Shown here in pieces: positions 17,866 to 26,474 of a stretch of DNA of 64,000 nucleotides (positions within the stretch are counted from its first letter, which is position 1; the number at the start of each line of letters is the position of its first letter). The position numbers and the translations under genes are program-made. Location: assembly GCA_963759155.1 (NCBI GenBank), contig CAVWXX010000019.1, forward strand, positions 186,001 to 250,000, given 5' to 3'. Below the pieces are notes generated by a model. It was given only the letters and a program-made list of their open reading frames with translations, was not told where the DNA came from and did not search any database. Origin of the DNA: SZUA-36 sp963759155 (GTDB lineage Bacteria; Pseudomonadota; Gammaproteobacteria; Xanthomonadales; SZUA-36).

Positions 17866-19374
17866 ATGAGCAGTGTCACCCTCCGCCTGGATCATCTCTA
17901 TGATGACCTTGGCAAAAGCATGTCCCAACTGCGACAGCAGTTTGAACCGGTTAAAAAATCACGAAAAATCGTCGAACACGCCCTGCTCGATGGACGTGCA
18001 CACTATGGTATTAATACCGGTTTCGGTGTATTGGCCAATAAACGTATTTCCAGTGATGACCTGGCAACGCTTCAGAAAAACATACTGTTAAGTCATGCCT
18101 GCGGTATGGGCGACCCGATACCACCAGACATTACCCGCTTGATGCTGCAACTTAAAATTCACTCACTCAGCCTGGGCTACTCAGGTGTGTCTGAAGAAAC
18201 ATTCACGCAACTCCTTCGACTGGAAGAGCATAGCGTGCTTCCTTGGATACCGAGTCGTGGCAGTGTGGGCGCCTCGGGGGATCTCGCACCACTGGCGCAC
18301 ATGTGTCTGCCATTGATCGGTCGTGGTGAGGTCTGGGACGAAAAGTTCTCGGCCAGGGTTCATGCAGATGCAGTACTTAAAACAAAAGGTATAGAACCGA
18401 TCAACCTGCAGGCAAAGGACGGGTTGGCGCTGATCAATGGAACCCAGATGATGACGGCCTACGGTGCTTACGTCCTCGAGCGCACACTGGGACTGCAGCG
18501 CGAGGCCGACTTGTTGGCGGCAATGAGCCTGGAGGCTCTGCAAGGTAGCGCCGCACCCTTTGATGAGCGTATTCACGCCATCCGGCCACACCATGGCCAG
18601 CAGATCGTTGCATCCAATATCAGAAAACTACTGGAAGGCAGTGAGATTCTCGCCTCGCACCGCGACTGTGGCAAGGTTCAGGATCCCTATAGTCTGCGTT
18701 GCGTACCCCAGGTACACGGAGCCAGCAGGGATGCCCTGGCCTTTGCCCGCAATAGTATTGAAATTGAACTTAACTCGGTCACGGATAATCCGTTGGTCTT
18801 TGAGCAGGGGGATATTCTCTCAGGTGGCAATTTTCACGGCCAGCCACTGGCGTTGGCAATGGATTTCGCCGCTATTGCCCTGGCTGAAATAGGTAGTATT
18901 TCCGAAAGACGAACCTACTTGCTGCTGGAAGGTCACGATGGCCTTCCCAAGCTATTGATGCACGATACCGGTGTTAACTCCGGTTTCATGATTCCGCAAT
19001 ACACCGCAGCCGCACTGGTGTCGGAAAACAAGATCCTTTGTCACCCGGCCAGCGTGGATTCGATCCCCACCAGCCTCGGACAGGAGGACCATGTCAGCAT
19101 GGGCTCAATTGCGGCCTTTAAGCTGCTGACAGTGTTGAGAAATGTTGAACGTATTTTAGCAGTAGAGTTACTGACCTCGGCCCAGGCGCTCGATTTTCGT
19201 CACGAATTCTCACCTGGTTACGGTGTTTCACTTGCCCACAAGGCATTACGAACAGAAATCCAGCACGCTGTTCAGGATTATGAAGTGAAAAGTGACCTGG
19301 ACCAATGTGCTGAAGTTCTGCGAAACGGTACCCTGTTGAGGGTTGTAGAGGACAAACTGGGCCCGCTGAACTAG
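17866..19374 (+). CDS. hutH: Histidine ammonia-lyase
   Basis: Deaminates histidine to urocanate, the first step of the pathway. The Ala-Ser-Gly triad that self-cyclises to the MIO electrophile is seen in GSVGASGDLAPLAHM (about 136-138 from this start), with the conserved Tyr region YGINTGFG near the N terminus. The ATG at 17866, with GAG about 10 bases upstream, is preferred; a GTG at 17857 overlapping the hutU stop is in frame and would add three residues. Its stop overlaps the hutI start by one base, which indicates translational coupling. Confidence 0.97.
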   Translation: MSSVTLRLDHLYDDLGKSMSQLRQQFEPVKKSRKIVEHALLDGRAHYGINTGFGVLANKRISSDDLATLQKNILLSHACGMGDPIPPDITRLMLQLKIHSLSLGYSGVSEETFTQLLRLEEHSVLPWIPSRGSVGASGDLAPLAHMCLPLIGRGEVWDEKFSARVHADAVLKTKGIEPINLQAKDGLALINGTQMMTAYGAYVLERTLGLQREADLLAAMSLEALQGSAAPFDERIHAIRPHHGQQIVASNIRKLLEGSEILASHRDCGKVQDPYSLRCVPQVHGASRDALAFARNSIEIELNSVTDNPLVFEQGDILSGGNFHGQPLALAMDFAAIALAEIGSISERRTYLLLEGHDGLPKLLMHDTGVNSGFMIPQYTAAALVSENKILCHPASVDSIPTSLGQEDHVSMGSIAAFKLLTVLRNVERILAVELLTSAQALDFRHEFSPGYGVSLAHKALRTEIQHAVQDYEVKSDLDQCAEVLRNGTLLRVVEDKLGPLN

Positions 19375-20597
19375 TGACTGTATTACGAAATATTGGCCAA
19401 TTGGCAACCTGCCCCGCCGATTCAGAACAACAGGATGCCGGCTTGCTAAACAATGCCGCCCTGGTATTTGATGAGAACGGAATCAAATGGGTAGGCAGCG
19501 AGGCCTTGTTACCCAAAATATTCACTGATAGTGAGTCTATAGACTGCGGCCGAAAACTGGTGATACCCGGTCTGATCGATTGCCACACCCATCTTTGTTT
19601 TGGCGGTTGGCGTGGTGATGAGTTTGAGATGCGTTTACAAGGCAGGAGTTATCAGGAGATAGCCGCCGCCGGCGGGGGCATCAGGAGCACTGTCGCAGCC
19701 ACACGTGCGGATTCCAGCGAACAACTGTTCAACAAGGCGCTCAAGGCGCTCAAGGATATCCTTGACCTGGGTATCACAACACTTGAGTGCAAATCCGGTT
19801 ATGGACTGGAAAAGACTGCTGAACTGAAGCAACTGGAAGTGTATCGGCAGTTGAACGCGCAACAGCCAGTGGAGTTGGCCGCGACCTTTCTGGGTGCCCA
19901 TATGATACCGGATGAGTATCAACATGACCGGGAAAGTTATATCAGCTTACTCTGTGAACAATTGATTCCAGAGGTTGTTGACAGGAAACTCGCTGTTTTT
20001 TGCGATGTGTTTGTGGAGGAAGGTGCTTTCAGCGTCACGGAGGCCAAAACCATACTGGAAACAGCCAGGCAAGCCGGTTTGGGCTTAAAAGTGCACGCTG
20101 ATCAGCTAAGTGCCGGCGGCGGTGCTCAACTCGCGGCCACTCTCGGTGCTGTATCTGCCGAGCACCTGGAGTATGCGGATACCCAAGGTATCGAGGCATT
20201 GGCAAAAGCCGGCACTGTCGCCGTCAGTCTTCCCATCGCATCGCTCTACCTGCGCGAGCCCTACCTGCCCGCAAGAAAAATGCTCGACACCGGTGTCAGG
20301 GTGGCAGTAGCAACTGATTTCAACCCGGGTTCGGCCCCCAGCTATCACCTGCCACTGGCCATGACCCTGGCCTGTTTAAACCAGGGGATGACACCGCAGG
20401 AAGTCATCATGGGCGCCACCACGGTCGCGGCCAGGGCGATTTCGGCAGAGAAACGCATTGGTTCCTTACTTCCCGGCTATGATGCGGATATTGCAATTAT
20501 TGATGCGCCGAGTGTTAATCACTGGCTCTATCATTTCCGGCCTAATGCCTGTTGTGGCGTCATCAAATCGGGTCAGTGGGTTCGACAACTCACCTGA
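19374..20597 (+). CDS. hutI: Imidazolonepropionase
   Basis: Amidohydrolase-family enzyme that opens imidazolone propionate to N-formimino-L-glutamate. Metal-binding HTH is at 71-73 (DCHTHLCFGG), with later HADQ, SAEHLEY and TDFNPGSAPS supplying the other ligands typical of the family. The start is a GTG sharing one base with the hutH stop (TAGTG). It is the last hut gene here: no formimidoylglutamase (hutG) or formiminoglutamate deiminase (hutF) follows, so the final step must be encoded elsewhere. Confidence 0.96.
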   Translation: MTVLRNIGQLATCPADSEQQDAGLLNNAALVFDENGIKWVGSEALLPKIFTDSESIDCGRKLVIPGLIDCHTHLCFGGWRGDEFEMRLQGRSYQEIAAAGGGIRSTVAATRADSSEQLFNKALKALKDILDLGITTLECKSGYGLEKTAELKQLEVYRQLNAQQPVELAATFLGAHMIPDEYQHDRESYISLLCEQLIPEVVDRKLAVFCDVFVEEGAFSVTEAKTILETARQAGLGLKVHADQLSAGGGAQLAATLGAVSAEHLEYADTQGIEALAKAGTVAVSLPIASLYLREPYLPARKMLDTGVRVAVATDFNPGSAPSYHLPLAMTLACLNQGMTPQEVIMGATTVAARAISAEKRIGSLLPGYDADIAIIDAPSVNHWLYHFRPNACCGVIKSGQWVRQLT

Positions 20598-20727
20598 TCC
20601 ACGTTCCACACTGTCTGAATCCGCTCTTCACTCTGTCACTATGTCCATTTAATCCGAAATGATTCACATTTAATTGATCTGGATTATGTATCTTGCATAT
20701 TAAGATGCATTACAATATACCCGTTAA

Positions 20728-20742
20728 TGCGAATCACTCTCA
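20728..20742. promoter_or_regulatory. Fur-box-like site upstream of feoA
   Basis: TGCGAATCACTCTCA matches 10 of 14 defined positions of the 7-1-7 Fur consensus TGATAATnATTATCA. It lies 20 bases before the feoA ATG, where Fur would block an iron-uptake operon. The preceding 30 bases are AT-rich and contain TTGCAT and TACAAT but with wrong spacing for a confident promoter. Confidence 0.5.
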
Positions 20743-20762
20743 TTTACGTTCTAAGGACAGAT

Positions 20763-21005
20763 ATGACTCTTGCAGATCTCGCCCCGGGCGACACAGCGAT
20801 ACTCGAAAAAATTGATACCCGTGATCCCGGCGTCATTAAGCTAATGATACTGGGTATGGTTGAGGACATCACCGTCCGGATGGAAAATATTGCCATTGGC
20901 GGAGATCCTCTTGAAGTGGGCTTCTTTGGAAGCTCTGTCTCCTTACGTAAAGAACAGGCGCGTCATTTCAGGGTTTCACGGATACCTCGTGCTCCTTCAG
21001 CTTGA
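20763..21005 (+). CDS. feoA: Ferrous iron transport protein A
   Basis: Small cytoplasmic SH3-like protein (80 residues) that works with FeoB. The sequence TLADLAPGDTAIL and a closing basic segment fit the family. The ATG at 20763 is chosen because AAGGA lies just upstream; an in-frame ATG at 20727 lacks one. feoB follows after 16 bases. No feoC is present after feoB. Confidence 0.9.
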   Translation: MTLADLAPGDTAILEKIDTRDPGVIKLMILGMVEDITVRMENIAIGGDPLEVGFFGSSVSLRKEQARHFRVSRIPRAPSA

Positions 21006-21021
21006 TAATTAAGGATCATCC

Positions 21022-23175
21022 GTGACAAAACAAACTGAGGTCAAGGTACCCGTCAGCGGTATCGGCATCAGACATAAAGCAAAAGCATCCATTGCACTGA
21101 TCGGTAACCCGAATGCAGGCAAGAGCACCCTGTTTAACCGCTTGACGGGTCTGCGTCAGACCACCGGCAATTTCCCGGGGGTGACCGTTGAAAAACACCA
21201 GGGCACGGTGGAATTGACCCATAGTGCCTTCAACCTGATCGACCTGCCGGGAATTTACAGCCTCGACGGCACCTCGACGGATGAAAGAATTGCTGTTGAT
21301 GTAACCCTGGGACGCGTGACCGGTACCGAACGACCGTCAGGGCTGCTGGTGGTTATTGACGCCACTCATATCTACCAGGGCCTCTACCTGCTCGAACAGT
21401 TACTGGAACTTCAGCTACCAACAATCATTGCCTTAACAATGATTGATGCGGCCGCGGCAAACGGTATAACCATCGATACGGAAAAACTGCAAAAACTACT
21501 CGGCGGTATTCCTGTCTACCCTGTCAGCAGCATCAGTGGCCATGGTCTGGATGAGCTAAAAAACGGCCTGGAACACGTCACTGAAATCTCTTCGCCAGCT
21601 ATTCCTGCTTCGTGGCCGGAATTTAGTGAAACAGCGCAGCAGCTGTCACAACAACTGGGCCAGAACTGGCAGCGAATCGATGTTATCCAGGCGCTGTTGC
21701 AAACTCACCCGGACTACGCTGGCAAGTTAAGTGAACAGCTGGGGGCTGAACAGGTAGGTGTTTTACGAACAAAGCTATTTGGAACTGAACCGCCGGCGGC
21801 TGTCGAAGCCCGACGGCGTTATTCATGGGTAAAGGGTGTTATTGACGAAATCCAGGAAACCGCACCCCTGTATAGCAAGTTAGGGGCCCGTCTGATTCGT
21901 TGGACCAATCGACCCTGGCCGGCCACCCTGCTCTTTTTTGCCGTACTTCTTCTGGTGTTTCAGGCAGTATTTACCTGGGCCACACCCATGATGGACATCA
22001 TTGATAGTGCCAGTTCCGCGCTGGGGCGCGTGATCGTGGCTGCATTGGGTGAAAATGCCGTCAGCAGTTTCCTTGCAGACGGGGTTATTGCCGGTGTTGG
22101 TAGTGTCATCATATTTTTGCCGCAAATTCTGATCCTGTTCCTGTTTATCATCATTCTTGAGGATACGGGCTATCTTGCGCGGACTTCTTTTCTGATGGAC
22201 CGTGTCATGCGTACCGTCGGTCTTTCCGGGCAATCCGTCATTCCCATGCTGTCCAGTTTTGCCTGCGCTGTGCCGTCGATTATGGCCACCCGCGTTATCC
22301 CGGATAGACGGGACCGTATCGCAACCATACTGGCCGCACCCTTCATGACCTGCTCGGCCAGGCTGCCCATTTACGCACTGTTGATAGCGGCATTTGTTCC
22401 CAATCAGTCCGTCGGCTGGCTTAATCTACAGGGGCTTGTGCTTTTTGGTCTTTACCTGCTTGGAATCCTCGGCGGTTTGGGAACAGCCATGCTTCTCAAA
22501 TCATCAGCTTTAAAGGGTCCCAAGCCCCATTTCATGCTCGCCCTGCCGGAATTTCGTGTGCCGAATTTGCAGACCGTTGCCATCAAATTATTTGACCGCG
22601 GGCGAATTTTTCTAAAACGTGCCGGAACGGTTATCTTTTTCGTTGCAATTATGGTGTGGACATTGGCCTATTTCCCACGCATGGATATAGACAATTATCA
22701 ATCTGCCACCGGTATCACTGCAGCGGGTGACCAGGTAGCTGCAGAGCACTCTCTGGCTGCAGCACAGATGGAGCAGAGCTGGCTTGGCCGGATTGGCCGA
22801 ACAATAGAACCGGTTTTTAAACCATTGGGTTGGGACTGGCGGGTTTCATCGGCGGTGGTAGCGGGCTTCCCCGCCCGTGAAGTAGTCGTAGCCGTTATGG
22901 GTACCATTTACGCAGTTGGCTCAGACGCAGATGATCATAGCCTTTCTGAAAAACTCAGGTCGGCCAAGTGGCCTGATGGAAGACTCATATTCACCTTACC
23001 CATGGTGCTGGGACTATTGGTTTTCTACGCATGGTGTTTACAGTGTGCCGCTACACTCGCGACCATTCGAAGAGAAACAAATAGCTGGCGCTGGCCTATT
23101 TTCGCATGGGTTTATATGACCAGTATTGGTTATGGCGGTGCGCTGGTCATATACCAGGTGGGTAGTTTGCTTTAA
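21022..23175 (+). CDS. feoB: Ferrous iron transporter B
   Basis: Inner-membrane Fe(II) permease of 717 residues. The N-terminal G domain has G1 GNPNAGKST (28-36), G3 DLPG and the guanine-contact TMID in place of NKxD, as is common in FeoB variants. A helical spacer follows, and from about residue 295 several membrane segments with the Gate motifs, including the conserved Cys in SSFACAVPSIMATR and later FPAREVVVAVMGTIY. The GTG start at 21022 has AAGGA upstream. It ends before a strong bidirectional terminator. Confidence 0.95.
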   Translation: MTKQTEVKVPVSGIGIRHKAKASIALIGNPNAGKSTLFNRLTGLRQTTGNFPGVTVEKHQGTVELTHSAFNLIDLPGIYSLDGTSTDERIAVDVTLGRVTGTERPSGLLVVIDATHIYQGLYLLEQLLELQLPTIIALTMIDAAAANGITIDTEKLQKLLGGIPVYPVSSISGHGLDELKNGLEHVTEISSPAIPASWPEFSETAQQLSQQLGQNWQRIDVIQALLQTHPDYAGKLSEQLGAEQVGVLRTKLFGTEPPAAVEARRRYSWVKGVIDEIQETAPLYSKLGARLIRWTNRPWPATLLFFAVLLLVFQAVFTWATPMMDIIDSASSALGRVIVAALGENAVSSFLADGVIAGVGSVIIFLPQILILFLFIIILEDTGYLARTSFLMDRVMRTVGLSGQSVIPMLSSFACAVPSIMATRVIPDRRDRIATILAAPFMTCSARLPIYALLIAAFVPNQSVGWLNLQGLVLFGLYLLGILGGLGTAMLLKSSALKGPKPHFMLALPEFRVPNLQTVAIKLFDRGRIFLKRAGTVIFFVAIMVWTLAYFPRMDIDNYQSATGITAAGDQVAAEHSLAAAQMEQSWLGRIGRTIEPVFKPLGWDWRVSSAVVAGFPAREVVVAVMGTIYAVGSDADDHSLSEKLRSAKWPDGRLIFTLPMVLGLLVFYAWCLQCAATLATIRRETNSWRWPIFAWVYMTSIGYGGALVIYQVGSLL

Positions 23176-23205
23176 TTTACGGTATTCAGGACGGGACAAC
23201 CGATT

Positions 23206-23235
23206 AAAAAAAAGCCCGGCTAAACCGGGCTTTTT
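23206..23235. terminator. Bidirectional intrinsic terminator between feoB and rplQ
   Basis: AAAAAGCCCGG and CCGGGCTTTTT pair around a 5-base loop (CTAAA). The A-run on one side and T-run on the other make it a terminator for both feoB (+) and the ribosomal array ending with rplQ (-). Confidence 0.92.
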
Positions 23236-23257
23236 CATATGACTTTCAAGGTTTGAC

Positions 23258-23644
23258 TCATTCAGTCTCAAGCTGATCATCTTCCCTCGGGCGACCAACC
23301 AGTTCAACATAAGCCATAGGCGCTTTATCGCCGGCACGGTAGCCGCACTTCATAATACGCAGGTAACCACCTGGACGCTCTACATAGCGTGGACCCAACT
23401 CATCAAAAAGTTTGCCCACTGAGCCTTTATCGCGTAGGCGATCAAAAGCCAGGCGACGATGTGCAACGCTATCTTCCTTGGCAAGGGTAATAAGTGGCTC
23501 TGCAACGCGGCGCAATTCTTTTGCCTTGTGTACAGTGGTCTTAATAATCTCATGCTCAAACAGTGAGTTGGCCATGTTACGAAACATCGCTTTCCTGTGA
23601 CTGCTATTGCGGTTTAATTGACGTCCTGACTTTAAATGACGCAT
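23258..23644 (-). CDS. rplQ: 50S ribosomal protein L17
   Basis: 128-residue L17 of the large subunit, recognised by RHLKSGRQLNRNSSHRKAM at the N terminus and the family's FDRLRDK region. Last gene of the alpha operon, 50 bases after rpoA, and last of the ribosomal array on this strand; a bidirectional terminator follows. Confidence 0.97.
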   Translation of the reverse strand: MRHLKSGRQLNRNSSHRKAMFRNMANSLFEHEIIKTTVHKAKELRRVAEPLITLAKEDSVAHRRLAFDRLRDKGSVGKLFDELGPRYVERPGGYLRIMKCGYRAGDKAPMAYVELVGRPREDDQLETE

Positions 23645-23694
23645 TTCTCGTTCCTATTTCTGTATGCTGATGCAGTGTTTTGCTTAAGGTTTAA

Positions 23695-24681
23695 TTAAGC
23701 GTCTGACAGCGCGGCCGGTGGCCAGTTTTCAAGTTTCGTACCCAGCGACAATTCGTGCTGAGCCAACACATCCTTGATTTCAGTCAATGACTTCTTACCA
23801 AGGTTTGGAGTTTTCAAAAGCTCAACTTCGGTTCTCTGTACCAGGTCACCAATGTATAAGATACTCTCGGCCTTCAGGCAATTCGCAGAGCGAACGGTCA
23901 GTTCCAGATCGTCGATTGGTCGCAGAAGTACAGGGTCAATTTCCTGGAACTTCTCTTCCTGAACAATTTCTGTACGGGCCTTGAAGTCTACAAATACGGC
24001 CAATTGATCCGCCAGTATGTTTGCAGCCATCTTCACCGCAGCTTCGCAATCCATGGTGCCGTTGGTTTCAACGTCAAGGATCAGTTTGTCAAGATCAGTA
24101 CGCTGCTCCACACGTGCGGTTTCGACGCTATAAGAAACACGACGGACCGGACAGAATGAAGCATCCAGCATCAGGCGGCCTATCGGGCGACTTTCATCGT
24201 CGCTGACCAGGTACTGATTTGCAGCCTGGTAACCCACACCACGGCGTATTTTCAACTGCATGTTGATGCTACCGTTCTTTGACAATGTACAGATCAGGTG
24301 ATCAGGGTTTACAACTTCAACATTGTGATCAACCTGAATATCACCTGCAGTTACCGGGCCCTGACCTTTCTTACTCAAAGTCAAAACCGTTTCTTCGGTT
24401 TCAAACATTTGCAACGCAACACCTTTGAGGTTCAAAAGAACTTCAATAATGTCTTCTTGCAAACCTTCTACTGCGGTGTACTCGTGCAATACGCCGTCGA
24501 TTTCAACTTCGACAATGGCATATCCCGGGATCGACGATAACAATACACGGCGTAACGCATTACCCAGTGTATGTCCGAACCCCCGCTCTAAGGGCTCCAG
24601 TGCAATACGTGCACGATTAGGGTTGATTTCTTCAACACCAACCGCTCTCGGCCTTAACATGCTTTCAATCACATCCATCAT
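23695..24681 (-). CDS. rpoA: RNA polymerase alpha subunit
   Basis: 328 residues. The N-terminal dimerisation domain contains LEPLERGFGHTLGNALRRVLLSS, shown here by its GHTLGNALRR core, and the C-terminal domain, which contacts UP elements and activators, has RTEVELLKTPNLGKKSLTEI in shortened form LLKTPNLGKKSL. Two ATG codons stand at the start (24681, 24678). It lies between rpsD and rplQ, the usual alpha operon order. Confidence 0.98.
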   Translation of the reverse strand: MMDVIESMLRPRAVGVEEINPNRARIALEPLERGFGHTLGNALRRVLLSSIPGYAIVEVEIDGVLHEYTAVEGLQEDIIEVLLNLKGVALQMFETEETVLTLSKKGQGPVTAGDIQVDHNVEVVNPDHLICTLSKNGSINMQLKIRRGVGYQAANQYLVSDDESRPIGRLMLDASFCPVRRVSYSVETARVEQRTDLDKLILDVETNGTMDCEAAVKMAANILADQLAVFVDFKARTEIVQEEKFQEIDPVLLRPIDDLELTVRSANCLKAESILYIGDLVQRTEVELLKTPNLGKKSLTEIKDVLAQHELSLGTKLENWPPAALSDA

Positions 24682-24753
24682 GGGATGTTACCTCACTCAA
24701 TAGTTAATCTGATGACGTTCCTCTGCCAGAAAACTGGCAGAAAAAACAGGGTA

Positions 24754-25380
24754 TTACTTGGAATAAAGCTCAACAATCAAACTTTCGTTAATGTCAGCCG
24801 GCAAGTCCATTCGATCAGGATAGGTCTTATAAACACCTTCCATTTTTTCATTGCTGACTTCCATCCATACTGCAACCAGATCCATCTCCTGGCTCAGTGT
24901 GATCGCTTCTTTCACACGCAGTTGATTTTTGGCTTTCTCAGCAATTTTCACGATATCACCCGGCTGAACCTGGTAAGACGGAATGTTAACCTGCTGGCCA
25001 TTCACGTGAATTGCCTTATGCGAAACCATTTGCCGTGCCTGTGCACGAGTAACCGCAAAACCCATGCGGTATACGACGTTATCCAGACGACTCTCAAGGA
25101 GTCGTAACAGGTTTTCACCTGTGGCGCCTTTCTGCCCGGCTGCTTTCTTATAGTAGGAAGCAAACTGCTTCTCTAAAACACCATAGGTACGGCGTACTTT
25201 CTGCTTCTCACGTAACTGCGTCGCGTAGTCAGACAAACGTTGACGTCTTGACGCACCGTGCTGTCCGGGCATTTGATTCAGTTTGCACTTGGACTCTAAT
25301 CCACGTGCAGGACTTTTTAAACCCAAATCTACACCTTCGCGGCGAGCGAGTTTACATGTTGGTCCAGTATATCTAGCCAT
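24754..25380 (-). CDS. rpsD: 30S ribosomal protein S4
   Basis: 208 residues; ARYTGPTCKLARREG opens the protein and an S4 RNA-binding domain (RLDNVVYRMGFA, SHKAIHVNGQQVNIPSY) occupies the middle. In related bacteria S4 represses its own operon through the rpsM leader; a hairpin upstream of rpsM here may serve this. It lies 11 bases after rpsK. Confidence 0.98.
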   Translation of the reverse strand: MARYTGPTCKLARREGVDLGLKSPARGLESKCKLNQMPGQHGASRRQRLSDYATQLREKQKVRRTYGVLEKQFASYYKKAAGQKGATGENLLRLLESRLDNVVYRMGFAVTRAQARQMVSHKAIHVNGQQVNIPSYQVQPGDIVKIAEKAKNQLRVKEAITLSQEMDLVAVWMEVSNEKMEGVYKTYPDRMDLPADINESLIVELYSK

Positions 25381-25391
25381 GTCTATAACTC

Positions 25392-25781
25392 CTAAACGCG
25401 ACGTTTCTTAGGTGGACGACAGCCATTGTGTGGAATCGGCGTAACGTCAACAATATTCGTGATTTTATAGCCCAGTGCATTAAGCGCACGGACAGACGAC
25501 TCGCGACCGGGACCAGGTCCCTTGATGCGAACCTCCAGATTCTTCAATCCGAAATCCAGTGCTGTTCTACCGGCCGCTTCTGCTGCAACCTGTGCGGCAA
25601 ACGGTGTGCTTTTCCTTGAACCACGGAAGCCGGCACCGCCGGATGTGGCCCAGGAAAGAACGTTACCCTGCCTGTCACTGAGTGTAATAATCGTGTTATT
25701 AAAAGAAGCATGTACGTGAGCGATACCATCGACCACGACCTTTTTGACCTTCTTTTTCGCTTTTGTATTGGGCTTTGCCAT
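25392..25781 (-). CDS. rpsK: 30S ribosomal protein S11
   Basis: 129 residues; HVHASFNNTIITLSD and the conserved C-terminal DVTPIPHNGCRPPKKRRV identify S11 of the small-subunit platform. It is 13 bases after rpsM in the alpha operon. Confidence 0.98.
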   Translation of the reverse strand: MAKPNTKAKKKVKKVVVDGIAHVHASFNNTIITLSDRQGNVLSWATSGGAGFRGSRKSTPFAAQVAAEAAGRTALDFGLKNLEVRIKGPGPGRESSVRALNALGYKITNIVDVTPIPHNGCRPPKKRRV

Positions 25782-25794
25782 TATTCTCTACCTG

Positions 25795-26151
25795 CTACCG
25801 CTTAATCGGACGCCGGGGACCCTTACGGGTACGGGCATTCGTTTTTGTACGCTGACCACGCACCGGCAAACCGCGGCGATGGCGAAGACCTCTATAACAA
25901 CCCAGATCCATCAAGCGTTTGATATTCATTGCTACTTCGCGACGTAAATCACCTTCAACGGCAATTTTCGCAACTTCCGCACGAATATTTTCAACTTCAG
26001 GCTCTGAAAGGTCCCGTATTTTTGTGCCAGGTGCCACATTGGCCGCCTCGCAAATCTGCAATGCACGTGTGCGACCGACACCATAAATAGTGGTCAACGC
26101 AACCCATGCGTGCTTCTGATCTGGTATGTTGACTCCCGCTATGCGAGCCAT
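25795..26151 (-). CDS. rpsM: 30S ribosomal protein S13
   Basis: 118 residues; ARIAGVNIPD at the start and the basic tail RGQRTKTNARTRKGPRRP identify S13 of the small-subunit head. AGGAG precedes the ATG. The 103-base spacer upstream, after rpmJ, holds a hairpin that may be a regulatory leader. Confidence 0.98.
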   Translation of the reverse strand: MARIAGVNIPDQKHAWVALTTIYGVGRTRALQICEAANVAPGTKIRDLSEPEVENIRAEVAKIAVEGDLRREVAMNIKRLMDLGCYRGLRHRRGLPVRGQRTKTNARTRKGPRRPIKR

Positions 26152-26174
26152 ACTACGTACTCCTGCTACTGTTG

Positions 26175-26203
26175 GTACTGTTCAATGTAAACAGTACATT
26201 ATA
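26175..26203 (-). promoter_or_regulatory. Hairpin and TATAAT box upstream of rpsM
   Basis: GTACTGTT (26175-26182) pairs perfectly with AACAGTAC (26190-26197) around a 7-base loop, some 24 bases before the rpsM start. TATAAT on the minus strand abuts it (26198-26203), but the nearest -35-like sequence TTGCCG is at a short 15-base spacing. Either a target for S4 autoregulation or an internal promoter; weak evidence for both. Confidence 0.35.
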
Positions 26204-26254
26204 TCGAATGTTCCTTACCGGCAAAAGCTGCAAATCACTTTAATGTGAATTGAA

Positions 26255-26368
26255 TCAACCTTGTCTTTGCTTATGTTTCTTGTCTTCACAAATGACGAAC
26301 ACAACGCCCCTGCGACGAACAATTTTGCAATTCCGGCAAATTTTTTTAACTGAAGCTTGCACCTTCAT
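26255..26368 (-). CDS. rpmJ: 50S ribosomal protein L36
   Basis: A 37-codon gene I translated by hand between secY and rpsM. The product starts MKVQASVKKICRNCKIVRR and ends CEDKKHKQRQG; Cys11, Cys14, Cys27 and His32 form the zinc site, so this is the zinc-binding (C+) form. AAGGAG lies upstream of the ATG. Position and sequence leave little doubt. Confidence 0.97.
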   Translation of the reverse strand: MKVQASVKKICRNCKIVRRRGVVFVICEDKKHKQRQG

Positions 26369-26474
26369 TGCAGCTCTCCTTAGATAACAAAGGCGGTTGC
26401 GCTGATCCGTTTTACCGGTCTGGCGCATCCCGCCGACAATTGCATGGCTGTAACCATGCTCTCAAACACCGATA

